Source of the DNA: Tethya wilhelma
Lineage: Eukaryota; Porifera; Demospongiae; Tethyida; Tethyidae
Assembly: GCA_964030475.1 (NCBI GenBank)
Contig: CAXIPT010000002.1
Coordinates: 2,488,827 to 2,552,826 of the forward strand
Length of the DNA: 64,000 bases
Direction of reading: 5' to 3'
In this document: positions 36,233 to 47,636 of the stretch, piece by piece
How the letters are laid out: each line of letters begins with the position of its first letter
How positions within the stretch are numbered: position 1 is the stretch's first letter
The notes under the pieces: generated by a model
What the model saw: the letters and a program-made list of their open reading frames with translations, nothing else
Databases searched by the model: none
Told to the model about the DNA's origin: nothing
Translations under genes and position numbers: made by a program

Positions 36233-38971
36233 ATGCAGGAATTTCAAAGTGAAAAGGCAGAGGAATTGAGTAAGTTTAGTGCTTCATATACAATACATGC
36301 TTTGTGACTAATCATTGATATAATATTATGCATGTGGAAAGATAAAACAGCTAAAAAAACTATGGCCTCTGGCAAGTACATGTCAGTGTGTCAGTTTCAG
36401 GAAATTACTTGATATATGCACAAAATTAAACAACGTTTGTACTTTGAGAATGGCTCATTATGTGGAACATTGTACGCATTCTAACAAATAATACATGCAC
36501 ACTTTCGTGCAGAGAAAGTTTTCAAGAGATATATGTGTATATGTAGTGACTCAATTGAGTAATACTAACTGTAATGAAACCAAGCGACTTAGCCATCTGT
36601 ATTGTTGCATTGATTAAGTTCTGCCCACTAAAATAATTATACAGTCACTTAAATTGATCATGATCGAGTATATTCAACTTTCATACACCTAAGCCCTGTT
36701 TTTCTTTCACAACAAAACTTTCTGGATTTACGGTTACTGTATATACATAGACTATTAGTGACTTATTCTCATAGCTATCTATGTATGTTTTGTTTTACTG
36801 AGTTAGTATCGACACGAATTCTGCTCATTTCTCAATGTGTAGCCATGCGTCGCCAAACATTTAATACTTGTGCACAAAATTCCAGACTAACAGTATATAC
36901 AAACATGCATCAAATCATCTTTGGCTACGTACTAAATGATTAGTCCTTGATGAGAGATCATGCACTGCTCTATAATGGCTACTCATTTTGAAATAGTAAA
37001 CCCTTGATTTAAGAACACCTTTCTGATACAATGGCAGAATTCTTTGATTCACGATAGAGGGTTTCAAAGGCATGCTTGTAAGCTAATGGCCATACTTTAG
37101 TATTAGAACACTACAAGTATATGTATGCATGTATACGTATGACATTTATTTTCACTCTCTCTTAATTGGTTCCACTTGTAGCTAATGACTTCAAATGGCC
37201 TCTCTCTCTGACTCTGCATGAGTCAGAGAGACACAATGAAATTTTGTAAAACATGCTACAGTATACTGTGCATGCATGGATCACTATGCATAATTCTATA
37301 AACAGACTAGTCTTTATTCCATGCAAGTATAGTATAGCTACATGAAAATTATTTTGAGCCATTGGTATTATGCACAATATATTTTTGCCATCCTTAACTT
37401 TAATTTCAAATGGCACTACAGAATGATCAAGCAATAGAATGCATAACATCAGTCTACTGGCTTGGCCTAGCCTCGTTTCCAGGCTCCTCTCTCGCGAATA
37501 TTTTCTCAAAGGAAATATTCATGAAGGAGGAGCCTGGGCATGAGGCAATAAGCTTGGCCTGCTGGGCTGATCATAGTTCACAGTACACATGCATGTACCG
37601 TCAAACTAAAATTTATGAGAACTAATATGAAGGGAATTACTCATAGAGAACCCTTGTTGCACTCAAGATTCTACTTTAGTTGCCTCCGTGTTTCTAAACC
37701 ACATGGGAACCTCCAAAATAGTATCTAATTATTATTTACGTTATAATAAGGACACTATTAGTAAATTAGTACCGGCAAATAAGAGTATCGTAATTCAAAC
37801 ATTTCTATAATAACTGAAACATTGTGCAGGATTTGTTCGTGGTGTAAGGCCATGTATCGTTGCACTACGCCTTGATCCTGATGATGGAAATACCTACTGG
37901 GACTACCTCAACATCAAATATCCTGGAAGACCATTGTGCTTTTCTATTTTTGAAGCTGATGTAAAAGATGCAATCACTATTTCTCAAGGTCGAGGATTCC
38001 TACATTTTGGCTATACCAGCAATCGTAATGGCGGTATTTCGTGCCACAAGTTCGAAAAGCCAAAGGAAATTACGTATGTCATCAATTTCAGTAATTCTGC
38101 AATTCTACAGGAGTTGGCTGTTAGTCTTCCATGCCGTCGCACTGGATCTCTTTCTCAAAATCAGCTGATAGGTGACAAGTCCATCCAACGCATGATCGTA
38201 TCATCTGACATTCTACTGCGATTGTTTGTTAGCAAAGAAACACACACAACTGGCGGCTTCAAGTACGACTTGTTGGCTCAACTGAACAAGGCCAATTCTG
38301 TCGACAAAATTAATGTTATCGATTTCAACACAATCAATTTGTGTCTGAAAAAGTTTGTGAGTGATTACTTTGAGCAGCATCCAACAGAAAACAAGATTGT
38401 TATCAAAACTATGAGCTGGGATAGTTTTAATGCAGGAGTACTTATTCTAGACCGTTCTGAAGTTGCCAATCTCTCTAAGAAATTGGAAAGTCTCCAAATA
38501 ACTCCAGATGTCAATGTGATAGCCGAGTGTTTTGTTGATAACCAGCTGGATGCAGAAAGAGCCTATCATCGCATCCGAGTCTACTCCACTCGCAATGGAA
38601 AAGAAAAGGGGATACACCAATCAAATATTCCAACATCAATATCACCATTGTTCTACACATTCTCCAGGCATGGACCCTACTGCACAGATGAGACTTCTAT
38701 GCTTTATGTTGACACAGTCACCAGTGCTGATATTCGACGTCAGATACATGTCATCACACAGCACTACTGGAACACCATGGTGCCTGTGCTCATGAAAGTC
38801 GACAAGGGTGCTGAACCAGTCTTATTCGGTTTCGACTTTGTTTTGTCACAAAATGGGCCAGCTTGTATTAAGGTGAAAAACCTTGACTCCCTTTCCACGC
38901 TCTCAATGTTTGTGTATGAGACGTACGGTGATGAATGTGGCTTAGTGCCTCTCTATGGGATGTACAATCAC
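36233..38971 (+). CDS. carnosine-synthase-like ATP-grasp protein, copy 4, cut by gap
   Basis: Exon 1 (36233-36269) encodes MQEFQSEKAEEL and ends in donor GTAAGT. Exon 2 starts at 37830 after gtgcag; the second base differs (GA not GT), so the junction residue is R instead of S. The frame matches copies 2 and 3 until ...GLVPLYGMYNH, where the N at 38972 interrupts it. The Rossmann-like segment and the C-terminal ATP-grasp core must lie in the gap or elsewhere. The N-terminal core reads GFDFVLSQNGPACIKVKN, so the acidic and Asn positions of that half are degenerate. Confidence 0.75.
37469..37550. mobile_element. short MITE in intron 1 of copy 4, TSD ggcttggcc-like
   Basis: tagcctcgtttccaggctcc and its complement bound an 80-bp element. 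Flanks ggcttggcc (left) and agcttggcc (right) suggest a 9-bp target-site duplication, and copy 2's relic (25280-25305) shows the uninterrupted cagcttggcctgctgg. Confidence 0.7.
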
Positions 38972-38972
38972 N

Positions 38973-39326
38973 AAGATCAAAGAGGTTGCTAATTGCATTA
39001 CCTTGCTGCTCAGAATAGTCCAAAGCCATGACCATTGGCTCAAGTATTATTGAAGTTCGATCAGACTTATTACCAGTAACTGTATACCGAGAAATTGTCA
39101 ATGGACTGGTACCGTGTATCATAATATTATATAGCACTATAATTGACAGACAGAGAACTGAAACAATTACTGTGGCCTTTCGGATACCATTGTGAGTAGG
39201 CAGATGGATGGCCCAGGCAGAAGTACAATCCTTCAGATCTTTCATGGATGGTTCTCTGAACTCATGGTGAATAGATTTTTCGCTGTGTGTACCCCACATT
39301 GAACTCTGAACCATAGCTACCTGCAT
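38973..39326 (-). CDS. type II membrane protein fragment, unidentified
   Basis: The minus-strand frame begins with ATG at 39326 (MQVAMVQSSMWG), has one hydrophobic segment (ATVIVSVLCLSIIVLYNIMI, about residues 50-69) and runs into the N at 38972 with ALDYSEQQGNAISNLFDL. A short N-terminal tail, a single signal-anchor and a lumenal stem are typical of Golgi glycosyltransferases. The EQQ.NA..NL.DLQ-like motif makes me suspect that class, but I cannot name the family. Alternatively this is a chance frame next to a misjoined contig. Confidence 0.4.
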
Positions 39327-39726
39327 AGCCTACGTCGGAACTCAGTGGCTGGCTGGCCACGTGCATAGTTTGCGCATGTGTAGTAGTCACAAGTGTGTTC
39401 AAACTTGAAAAAGTCATCATTGCTCCGATTCAGAGCTCAGAATGATCACATTTCATCCCCACTAGGTGGAACAAGTTCACAAAAGAACTTTCATCCACCA
39501 GTTGAGTCAAATAAGATCAAGAAAAACTGTCGAACGGACCGAGTTTTGCTCGTGACCATTCTGATATTTTTGCGAGTGCAAAAAGTTTATATATGAATGG
39601 TTTCGCTTAATTAGAGAAATCGACCACTTACCACATCAATCTCCAGCAACATCATGACTAGATAGCCTTACATTAGCTGTTGCACTATATATTATATACA
39701 CAATGTCATGATGTGGCTGCTCACCA

Positions 39727-42700
39727 TCATGTACATTGCTCCAGCAGGCATAATCGGTGTGAGTCCAGGGACTTTGGAAAGTTCTGAGAAGCAAACTTTG
39801 GCATTGTTCTCAAAAACTTCCATTGTTTCAGAGAAGAATGATTCTGGAACATTTTTGAAAGCATCTGGAAGAGTGCATTTCCAATAGGGTTCTCACTGAT
39901 GTCCAGTTTCTCTAATGATGTCATTGATGGTATGGCATTGGCTAGGTGAGATAGAGCAGTCTGATCTAGTTTGGTATTGTGCAGGTCTAGCTTTACCAGA
40001 CCATGTAAGACTCGCTGTGGGAGTTGACAAAACCACCTCATACCATCTGCAGTGATGGAGTTGGAAGATGTGACACCACTAAAGTCAGCTTCTGAAATGT
40101 AGCCCTTGTATTCAGTAAGACTGTTCACCATCACTCCTCTCGAGAACATCTTCAATCCATCATCATCAATAAACTGCCAAAAGTCTAAATCCCACCCACA
40201 GTTTGACAGTGAGAGGCAGTAGCCAGTGACATAGAAATCTAGAGGAGTCCAACTGTATGATGATACAACTCTCATCTCCTTCTCTCCTAGAATGGTAGCT
40301 ACAATGGAGGCATCACCAGCTTCAAAGAGCCAATGAAAGAGGGTCAGTTCATCTTCACTGTCCAGTAACTGCTGAGTCAGCTCTGGTGAGAGATGGTGAG
40401 AGTGAGTTATGCCGGCCAAGAATCGTAGAGGCATCTTGAAATGGCTGGATCGGAGATGTTGGTGAACCAATGTATTCTGTTCTTCTGGTGGTAGTTGACT
40501 GACGTACAAGGCGGCTAGATACTCCTGCAACGTGAGGTGGATGAAGTTGTATGACTTGTGGGTGTGCTCTTCATCATAGAGCTGCTCCACTGCCTTCATT
40601 AGTCCAAGAGACTCAAACTCTGAGGGAAGGTCACTGAACACTAACTGCCGTTTTACTACTCCATTGTATGCCAGTTCACAGAGAGACCAGAACTGCTTGG
40701 AAACACCAGGAGGTAAGTCAGCTAATCCACGCAGCTTCCACTCACTGGATCCCTCTTTGCTTGAGAGATGCTGTGTCAGCAACTTGAGGGTGAAGCTTGT
40801 GTAGAGTTGAGTCACTGTAGTTGGAGGGGGTGAGTCTGTTTCTTGACTCCATTCAAACACCTCTGCAGCAATGTCGGCAGTAATGGGGGTATGCATGCTG
40901 GCTAATATGGCTGCATTGGAGGAGGTGTACTCGACAAATTGTTGGGATAGTGAACTGTTCATCTTTCCTCCTCTAAGCACACGATCTAGTTGGATTTTTG
41001 GTGTGGTTAGAATTTCAATATGTTGGTCAGTCTCTTTAGATATCTTCTTTGCAATCTCTTGACTAGCCCACGGTCTGCTGGTCACAAAGATGGTAGCTTT
41101 TGGTAGAATTCGTCCGTGAATCAGATCTAAGAATACTGAAGACTTGGTACGGCGGTCTTCATCCAGTTCATCGAGTCCTTCCAACCACAGGATGACCCCT
41201 TCACCTTGGCTGCTCTCCACCTCTTGTGCTACTGTGTGTTGGAGTTGAGAGTGATGGAAGAGATCAGCGATGGTTTTGGCTGATCTCACTCGGTTGTCTC
41301 GTAGTGGGAGGAGGACAAGAAGAGAGTACTCTTGAAGAACTTCTCCTTGAGACCACTTGTAACAAAACTGAGAACTAAAGGTCGTCTTTCCAACACCAGG
41401 TGCTCCCTCAATCAGTACTAGCTTGGGTTTATGATATTTACGAGAATACCAGACCTTCCCTATTACATCTTCAGTCAGTGGTCTCTTGGTATAAACCACA
41501 TCATCCACATCACCTCGGATGCTTGATCTTGTGAAGCTGTCCATAGTCTGCCTATTAACTTGTTTCTTCTCAATCCTAGCTAGTTTAAAAGGAGCAATAT
41601 TTTTCCCCTCCTTGGAGGAGTAAACTCCTTTGAGGTAGGCTGCATACTTCTTCACAGGGGAGTAGTAACACTCTTGTCCATTTATGGTAATCACCTTGAT
41701 CTGGTTCACCTTATAAAACTCTGTCAAACTCTCTGCCATATTTGTCATGTCTTCTCTCAAAGCAGCAGCAATCGGAGCAGGGATGGCCCAGGTTATCACA
41801 AACGAATTGTGTTCATCAGCATTTTTCAAGATCAAGACAAACGATGGAAGGAAAAACTTGTGAGTTATTGTTCTTTTCAGCTCCTCCAGGTCCTCTAAGG
41901 TGGTCTCTTGCCAGTTTCCCTTCTTCCTCACCACAAACTCTTGCAGCTCTGTTTCAGGGAGGGAGACGCCTTTCTTTGACCAACAGTCAATAAAATCACA
42001 GAGACGAGTGTCTTTACGAAACTTTTGAAGTTCACTAACGTAAGTGTTCATCTGAGATTGCAAATCTTCAGGGCCAAACATTTTGACCACATGTTCCAAC
42101 AAGGTGTAGTTGAGGAAGTCCCAGTACTGGTTGAGCTGAAACCACAGGTCACTCAGTTTGGTGCCTTCCTTCATTGCCAGCTGCTCCTTGAAGAAGTCTT
42201 GATGTTCTTTTCTCATAGACAATCCCAGAGTACCAATGTGGGCATAGAATGTTCCAGCCTCAACTTTCCTTTGAACAAGTGTATCAAACGTACTATGAAC
42301 AAGCTGTAGAAACTTTCCCTCAATACAAGTTACTTTGGTATCAACTGACTCTGGTTCTGTAGAGAAAGAGAGCAAGATGACTGAATGACTGAATGACTGA
42401 ATGGTGCACATCATAACACAAGTAGCTGTCATCTCACTGACCTTTGGGTGGCTCCTGATCTGCTGTTGTTGAAGATGATTCTTGAGACCTGTCCCCACCT
42501 ACACCGCATGAAGAGAGAGAGAGGACTACAGTGAGTCACTGATATACACTGACACTGAACCCAATTCTAATTCTAGTCTAATTCTCCTCACCTGACTCAC
42601 TGGGGTCACAGGGGTCACTGGGTAGAAGAGTCTGTTCCACAGGATGCTCTAGACCAGGTGCTTTGTGAGGAGGTGTATTGGCTTGTCTCTCTGTTGAACC

Positions 42701-43568
42701 GACTGAACCAGAGCTTCCATCTTCAGTTGTCACCTGTCCATCAGGAGGAATGGCTGAAGCACCACTCTCTCCCTCACCACCAGCTGGGTCAATGTACTGC
42801 TTCTTGATTTGTTCTGCTAAGAGACTAAACCCAACAGTAGGTTGTTTCAAAGCCTCTACCAAGGCTGACCATGTCGGGTGGGGGGAGGTCTGTTTGAGCC
42901 ATAATTTCAACATGGCTGTGAAACAGCTCTGCACATCCCGGTTCTCCATGCCAATGGCTTCAAGGGTTGTGGGGTCAAGGTTCAATTCTACTCCAATATC
43001 TTCCCATTTTGTACGAGCATCCCACAAAGCCTTCCTAACTTCCTTCAGATCACTCAGCGATAGCTGGTCTGTGAGGAAAGAAACCATTGTTGATGGCTAC
43101 TGTTATGATTTAATGTAGACAGACTTACCCAGAGGTCCAGGATTCCGTTCCACATTCCCAGACTGTAGTAGTAGTCCAGCTACAATGATGAGGAGAAACA
43201 CTGCTAGCAAGGTACCACCATTTTCATTTGTCTTCCCAAGATGGCAACCAACACCACCCACCTCAGAGAAACCACTCACAGCTGCTGCTAGGAGAGAAAC
43301 ATGGAGTTTGGTAGTCAATGGAAAGGGGTCGTTTCATTCTGTTGCTAGTTGGGAAATGGTGGTCAATACTAGAACCTCTCAACTTACATTGGTGTTGTGC
43401 TGGTTGTGCCTCTCCAGACCACCACTGTATGAGCATCATGAGAGGAGAGGCTAGCAGGTCCAACAAGATGGACCATGGACCACATCTCACAACATTCCTG
43501 CTCACAACAGGGATGTGGTTATAACAGAGACCAATGGACACCCTCCACTGTTCTGCACTGATGGGCAT
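39727..43568 (-). CDS. Death-NACHT NLR with N-terminal TM and 2A-like motif
   Basis: Five exons join in phase to 1,167 residues: 43568-43388, 43287-43129, 43068-42592, 42498-42442 and 42356-39727 (TGA at 39727-39729). Residues 1-85 include hydrophobic stretches (SILLDLLASPLMMLI). Residues 86-101 (TLLAVFLLIIVAGLLL) are a TM or signal segment, followed at 104-112 by GNVERNPGP, a 2A-like motif. The Death-fold domain is about 118-202 (LKEVRKALWDARTKWEDIG). A conserved sponge NLR linker (HIGTLGLS..., YWDFLNYTLLEHVV) leads into NACHT: Walker A GAPGVGKTT (609-617), Walker B VILWLEGLDELDED (about 679-692), sensor FVTSRPWA. The C-terminus has only about two LRRs (LVKLDLHNTKLDQTAL, LEKLDISENPIGN). An innate-immune sensor/scaffold is inferred; the ligand is unknown. 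The LRR part is short for the family and may continue in missing sequence. Confidence 0.88.
43133..43159 (-). other. 2A-like ribosome-skipping motif (GNVERNPGP)
   Basis: At the end of NLR exon 2 the codons spell G-N-V-E-R-N-P-G-P, immediately after a hydrophobic segment. The consensus is D-V/I-E-x-N-P-G-P, so all positions fit except N in place of D. In 2A peptides the bond between the last G and P is not formed, which releases the upstream product. Such motifs are known at NLR N-termini in sea urchin and sponge and can double as signal sequences. Whether the D-to-N change keeps activity is unknown. Confidence 0.8.
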
Positions 43569-43936
43569 TATCGGATCCTCTCTTCTTTGGTCAAGAGTTT
43601 AAGACTTCTTTAGTTTAGAGAATATTAACAAATTCGGTAGCTGCTACAAAGGAAATTAAGAAATTTGGGTGTGGGTGTGCCCACACACGTCCTATATCTG
43701 TATAATAATGATAAATGAGGCTTCTGAAGTATTTTCAGCTATTTATTTGCTTATATATTTACCTTTTTTGTAAACTTAGAAGCTATTGTAATTGGTTTCT
43801 GTCTTCAAAACACCTTGCTCACTGAAACATGAACTGATTGTTTTGTGTTGTTTTATAGCGCACGAGATCAAGAGTGGGTGGGGCTCGCAATATATTTCAT
43901 ATCGCGAAATTTAATCATACATTAACATGATAAAAT

Positions 43937-46085
43937 TCAGTGTTTGTGAAGTTCATTCCAGATGGCCTGTTGTCCTTTGACCTCTCCTCTGTCCCCCAGC
44001 GCCCCCTCCCAGGGGGTCATCATGTCAGTGACCCCCTCTCTCGCTCCAGGGACCCCACACACCAGCAGAGAACACACCACAAAACACCCTCTGTTGCTCT
44101 GAACCCACAAATGAATCTCATCAGTCGATATTCTTTCCAATATCAGCTCAGCAAAGCTCACTGCAATAGATGCAAAATACTGAGTTATACTGAACAGTTT
44201 GACATGAACATTTACTGAGTTACGGTATAGCCGGTTAGTCTCGTGAAGCCAGACCCTCACAATTGGGAGCGTATGGGCACTCAGAGCAAGTGTGAGGGAA
44301 AAGAAATTACTAGCTAGTAAAATGTAAAAAGGAAATGTCTAATCAGTATGACACTGTGTTCAGCACAATTGATATTTTGGATCTAAAAGCCATAATTTGT
44401 AATTCTGCTCATCCAAAGTCACATCAGTGACTCGAAAAAACAAGCACCCCTTTTCAATGAAGTTGCGTAAAATGAATCAGGACTGATTATCATAACATAT
44501 TTTAGAATATAGTTGTCACAAATACTGTAATCTGATTGGTCAATCACAGGTCTCTATTGAGCTTAGAGACCTGCAAAGCTCAATAGAGACCTGCAGGTCT
44601 TCTAAGTGCCTGAGGCAAACTATCATTATATTCAAACAATAATACTACCAGTGTCTTCTCTTGTTTTCTTGAAAAACCATCCAGCTTGTTCAAGCGCTAG
44701 CAGGTCAGCTATGTTAGCACTGCGCTTTTAAAGTTTGACCTCTGAACTCATTTCAAAACCACTCCTACCTGGGTCAGCTGGCAACATGAAGAAAAGAAGG
44801 CTTGAAGACTCGCCGTAAGTAGCTCAAGTATCTACGGAGGACAGTCCATAGCTTGACAAACTTGAGAGTAAGCCAAAATGAATCTTTCAAGTCTATGTAA
44901 CTAGCTTGACAAAGAGCGAACTTGGAACCAAGATGAATTTTTAACTGTACGTATCTATGGTAGCTAGCTCGGATTTTTGCAGCTATCCAATAGAATTTCT
45001 TGTTCTGTTTTGTTGCTTGGGCCGTTAGGCCTATATTCTAAACCAGTTAGAGGCCTCGTCCAATGGTCTCTACACTATTTAGAGGCCCTCAGGCCCTTAG
45101 TAGCGCCCTCGCTACGCTCGGGACACTACAGCCTCGGGCCTTTGGGCCTCTAAATAGCGTAGAGACCTTGGACTCGTCCTCTAACTATTATATAGAAAGG
45201 CAAGTAAATCAGCTCCTGCCTCCAAATCATGCAAACGACTGAGATGTGTGTTACACTTCAGTATTAAGCAGGCTCAGTACACAACTTACTGAGCAGCCCG
45301 GCCACAGTCTAGCTGGCTTGCCAGACTACTAGCTTAATAGCTAGCTACACACACCAACTCAATTGTGATTTGTAAAATTATGGAAAATGAGAACAAACAA
45401 GTACAAAAAACATTGGAAATGTAATGAGACACAGGAATGGCTAAATCGTATAAAGAACGCAAAAAATATGGAAAGGCTGTTAAGAGTGTGTAAGGAATTC
45501 TTCCTGTGGGCAAAATAAGAGACTCAATAAGGAGATTGTTAAATGCAGCCCATATAGGAAGAATTTTGCACACACTCTAACAGCCATTCCATCTTGTTTG
45601 CGTTCTTTTTACGATTTAGCCAATCCTGTGTCTCATTACATTTCCAATGTTTTTTTTACNTTAGTGTATTGTGCTAGTCTCACTTAGCCATGTGGTATAA
45701 ATCACGTGGAGAAGGGCTGGTTTATGAGGCTAACTCTCTCACTAACTTGTCCAGTAATGGCAGTAGGGTTGTCTTCATGTGAGCCAACACCCTCTCTCTC
45801 TTCTCGGGGTGAGAGGTCAGCAGCTGTGAGAGGCCACAGGGGGAGGAGGAGAGACCCCCATCCTTGAAGACAGTGTAGAGGGGCCCATAGAACTCCTGGA
45901 CCAAGGCACTCCTCTGGGGGGCCTGGCACCAGTCGTTGTAGGCCACCTCCACGATCTCAGCCGCCTCAGTGTGACGGAGCAACTTACACACATTACCATA
46001 TAAGGAAGAGATGATGGTCCCCCGCTCCGAGGGGGTGCTGGGAGGAGACCAGATATGATAGCTCAGATAATCCCTAGAGATAACA

Positions 46086-46123
<38 letters not shown>

Positions 46124-46196
46124 TCTCACCAGTATCGCAGCAAGGCCTTCACGATGAACTTGGCATATTTCAACTTGCTTAGCTCCACCACGTGAT

Positions 46197-46245
<49 letters not shown>

Positions 46246-47218
46246 TGTGTGTTACCATCCCTCCCTCTCTTCACCTTTCAGCTCAGTGAAGACAGCTGTC
46301 CTCTGGTCACGAGAGCCAAGCTTCAGGCAGCACTGAACAATCCTGGCTGTGTCGTGTTTGGCTGCCAGCTACCAGGGAGAAATACAACATACAACTGTTA
46401 CAATACTACTATATTTATACTTGTTACCATAGCAACAATGCTACTATATATATACTTATCACCATGGCAACCCCTACCTCGTACATATGACCAGTCATGG
46501 TTTCCATGGCGAGGCCCAGCAGCTGGCTCTTGTCCTCTGAGTTGATGTCATGACGCCTCAGCCTCTCCCAGTAGAGCTTGGCCTCCTTGACCACGCCATA
46601 ACCCTTCTTCTGACTCCTGCGATGGACCAGCCTCTCCTTCCGGTCAGTAATGACCTGAGGGCATTGGAGGAAGGTGGGAATGAATGAAAGGGGTGCACAG
46701 ATTATGCCAATGGCAACACAAAATAAGACAATCTTCTTAAGCAATGAACAGATACTTAGAATATCAGTCAGAACGTTTCAGGAAACTACTGATGTAAATG
46801 GCTTCAGATATCACCATTATAATGTGAGTGTACAGTGCAGGATATAAATCTGATGGTGTGACTTTCTCTTACCTTTGGTTTCTTTGTCTCTGCCCCCTCC
46901 TGGTCACTGTGGGCTCTCTTCCTCTTCCCCTTCACCTGGCTGCCACTCTCTCCCTCTTCCTTCTCCTCCACTGATGGCGGCGGTACCTTCACGGCGGCCC
47001 CTCCCTTGTCAGCTGGTCTACGAGTCCTCTTGCCAGCAGGCCTGTGTTTGTGAGAGGGTTTTCTCACTCCTCCGCTACCTTTCTTCCTAGCCACTGAACT
47101 GCACCGTGGACGTATTAATACATACACATCATTGCTGTACGATATAGAGGGACCTGCAGACTCACCCCTTGGCGGCTTTCCCTCCCTTAGAAGAACGTTT
47201 AGCAGCTGCTCTGGCCAT
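43937..47218 (-). CDS. PUM3: PUM3/Puf6-type RNA-binding protein, middle exons missing
   Basis: Exons 47218-47166 (MARAAAKRSSKGGKAAKG), 47098-46873, 46654-46478, 46368-46275, 46196-46130 and 46037-45743 join in phase (304 codons), and a terminal exon lies at 44160-43937 (TGA stop). Matches to PUM3: a basic KR-rich N-terminus; EAKLYWERLRRHDI; AAKHDTARIVQCCLKLGSRDQR (Puf repeat); HVVELSKLKYAKFIVKALLRY; LYGNVCKLLRHTEAAEIVEVAYND; LVQEFYGPLYTVFK; and near the end VQSNRGCFVVCSLL. The family is nucleolar, binds structured RNA and functions in 60S ribosome biogenesis. The section that should lie between LLPLLDKL and the last exon (about 200-250 residues) is absent from 44161-45742, which holds an N (45660) and foldbacks. 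Either those exons fell in the gap or the gene is broken. Confidence 0.8.
44161..45742. repeat. foldback-rich DNA inside the PUM3 gene
   Basis: Contains a short palindrome (44560-44605, tctctattgagctt / aagctcaatagaga), a foldback at 45044-45184 (tctctacactatttagaggc against gcctctaaatagcgtagaga) and an imperfect hairpin at 45386-45659 with arms of about 105 bp that ends at the N at 45660. One-sided ends of the tagtctcg..ccagac (44238) and tcacgtgga..ctgg (45700) families also occur. No PUM3 exon was recognisable. Confidence 0.6.
46088..46120. repeat. CT microsatellite
   Basis: A (CT)n run in the intron between PUM3 exons 5 and 6. Confidence 0.85.
46200..46252. repeat. TG microsatellite
   Basis: A (TG)n run immediately upstream (minus strand) of the PUM3 exon-5 acceptor. 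As at PA2G4 exon 9, a CA run replaces the usual polypyrimidine tract. Confidence 0.85.
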
Positions 47219-47464
47219 GTTTACAGTGAGAGATATCTATATAGCTGTGCTGTTTGAGGTACACGTGGATGAATTTATACGTCAGGACTAACGACCCTTT
47301 ACCAACTACATAAGCATTATTACCATTAATTTAATTCTTTGTAATGATTCTTAATTATACAAATTAAGTGATAAATAAGATGAGGCAATGAATGGTGTTA
47401 AAATACAAATATGAAGTATTATCAGTTTCAGTCCATCAATCATCGGCACATGACATCAATCAGC

Positions 47465-47585
47465 TCAGGAGAGTGGCCTCTGGACCAGCTCAACAAGATG
47501 GACAGATCTACCAGTCGCTGTCTCAGTTGGCCCCTTGAACACCACAGTAATATCTTTGTCAATTAGATCATCACTTGGGTGTGCC

Positions 47586-47636
<51 letters not shown>

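Noticed and set aside
36758..36943. Small frame in intron 1 of ATP-grasp copy 4
   Set aside because: The homologous intron of copy 3 (about 31000-31100) does not conserve the frame.
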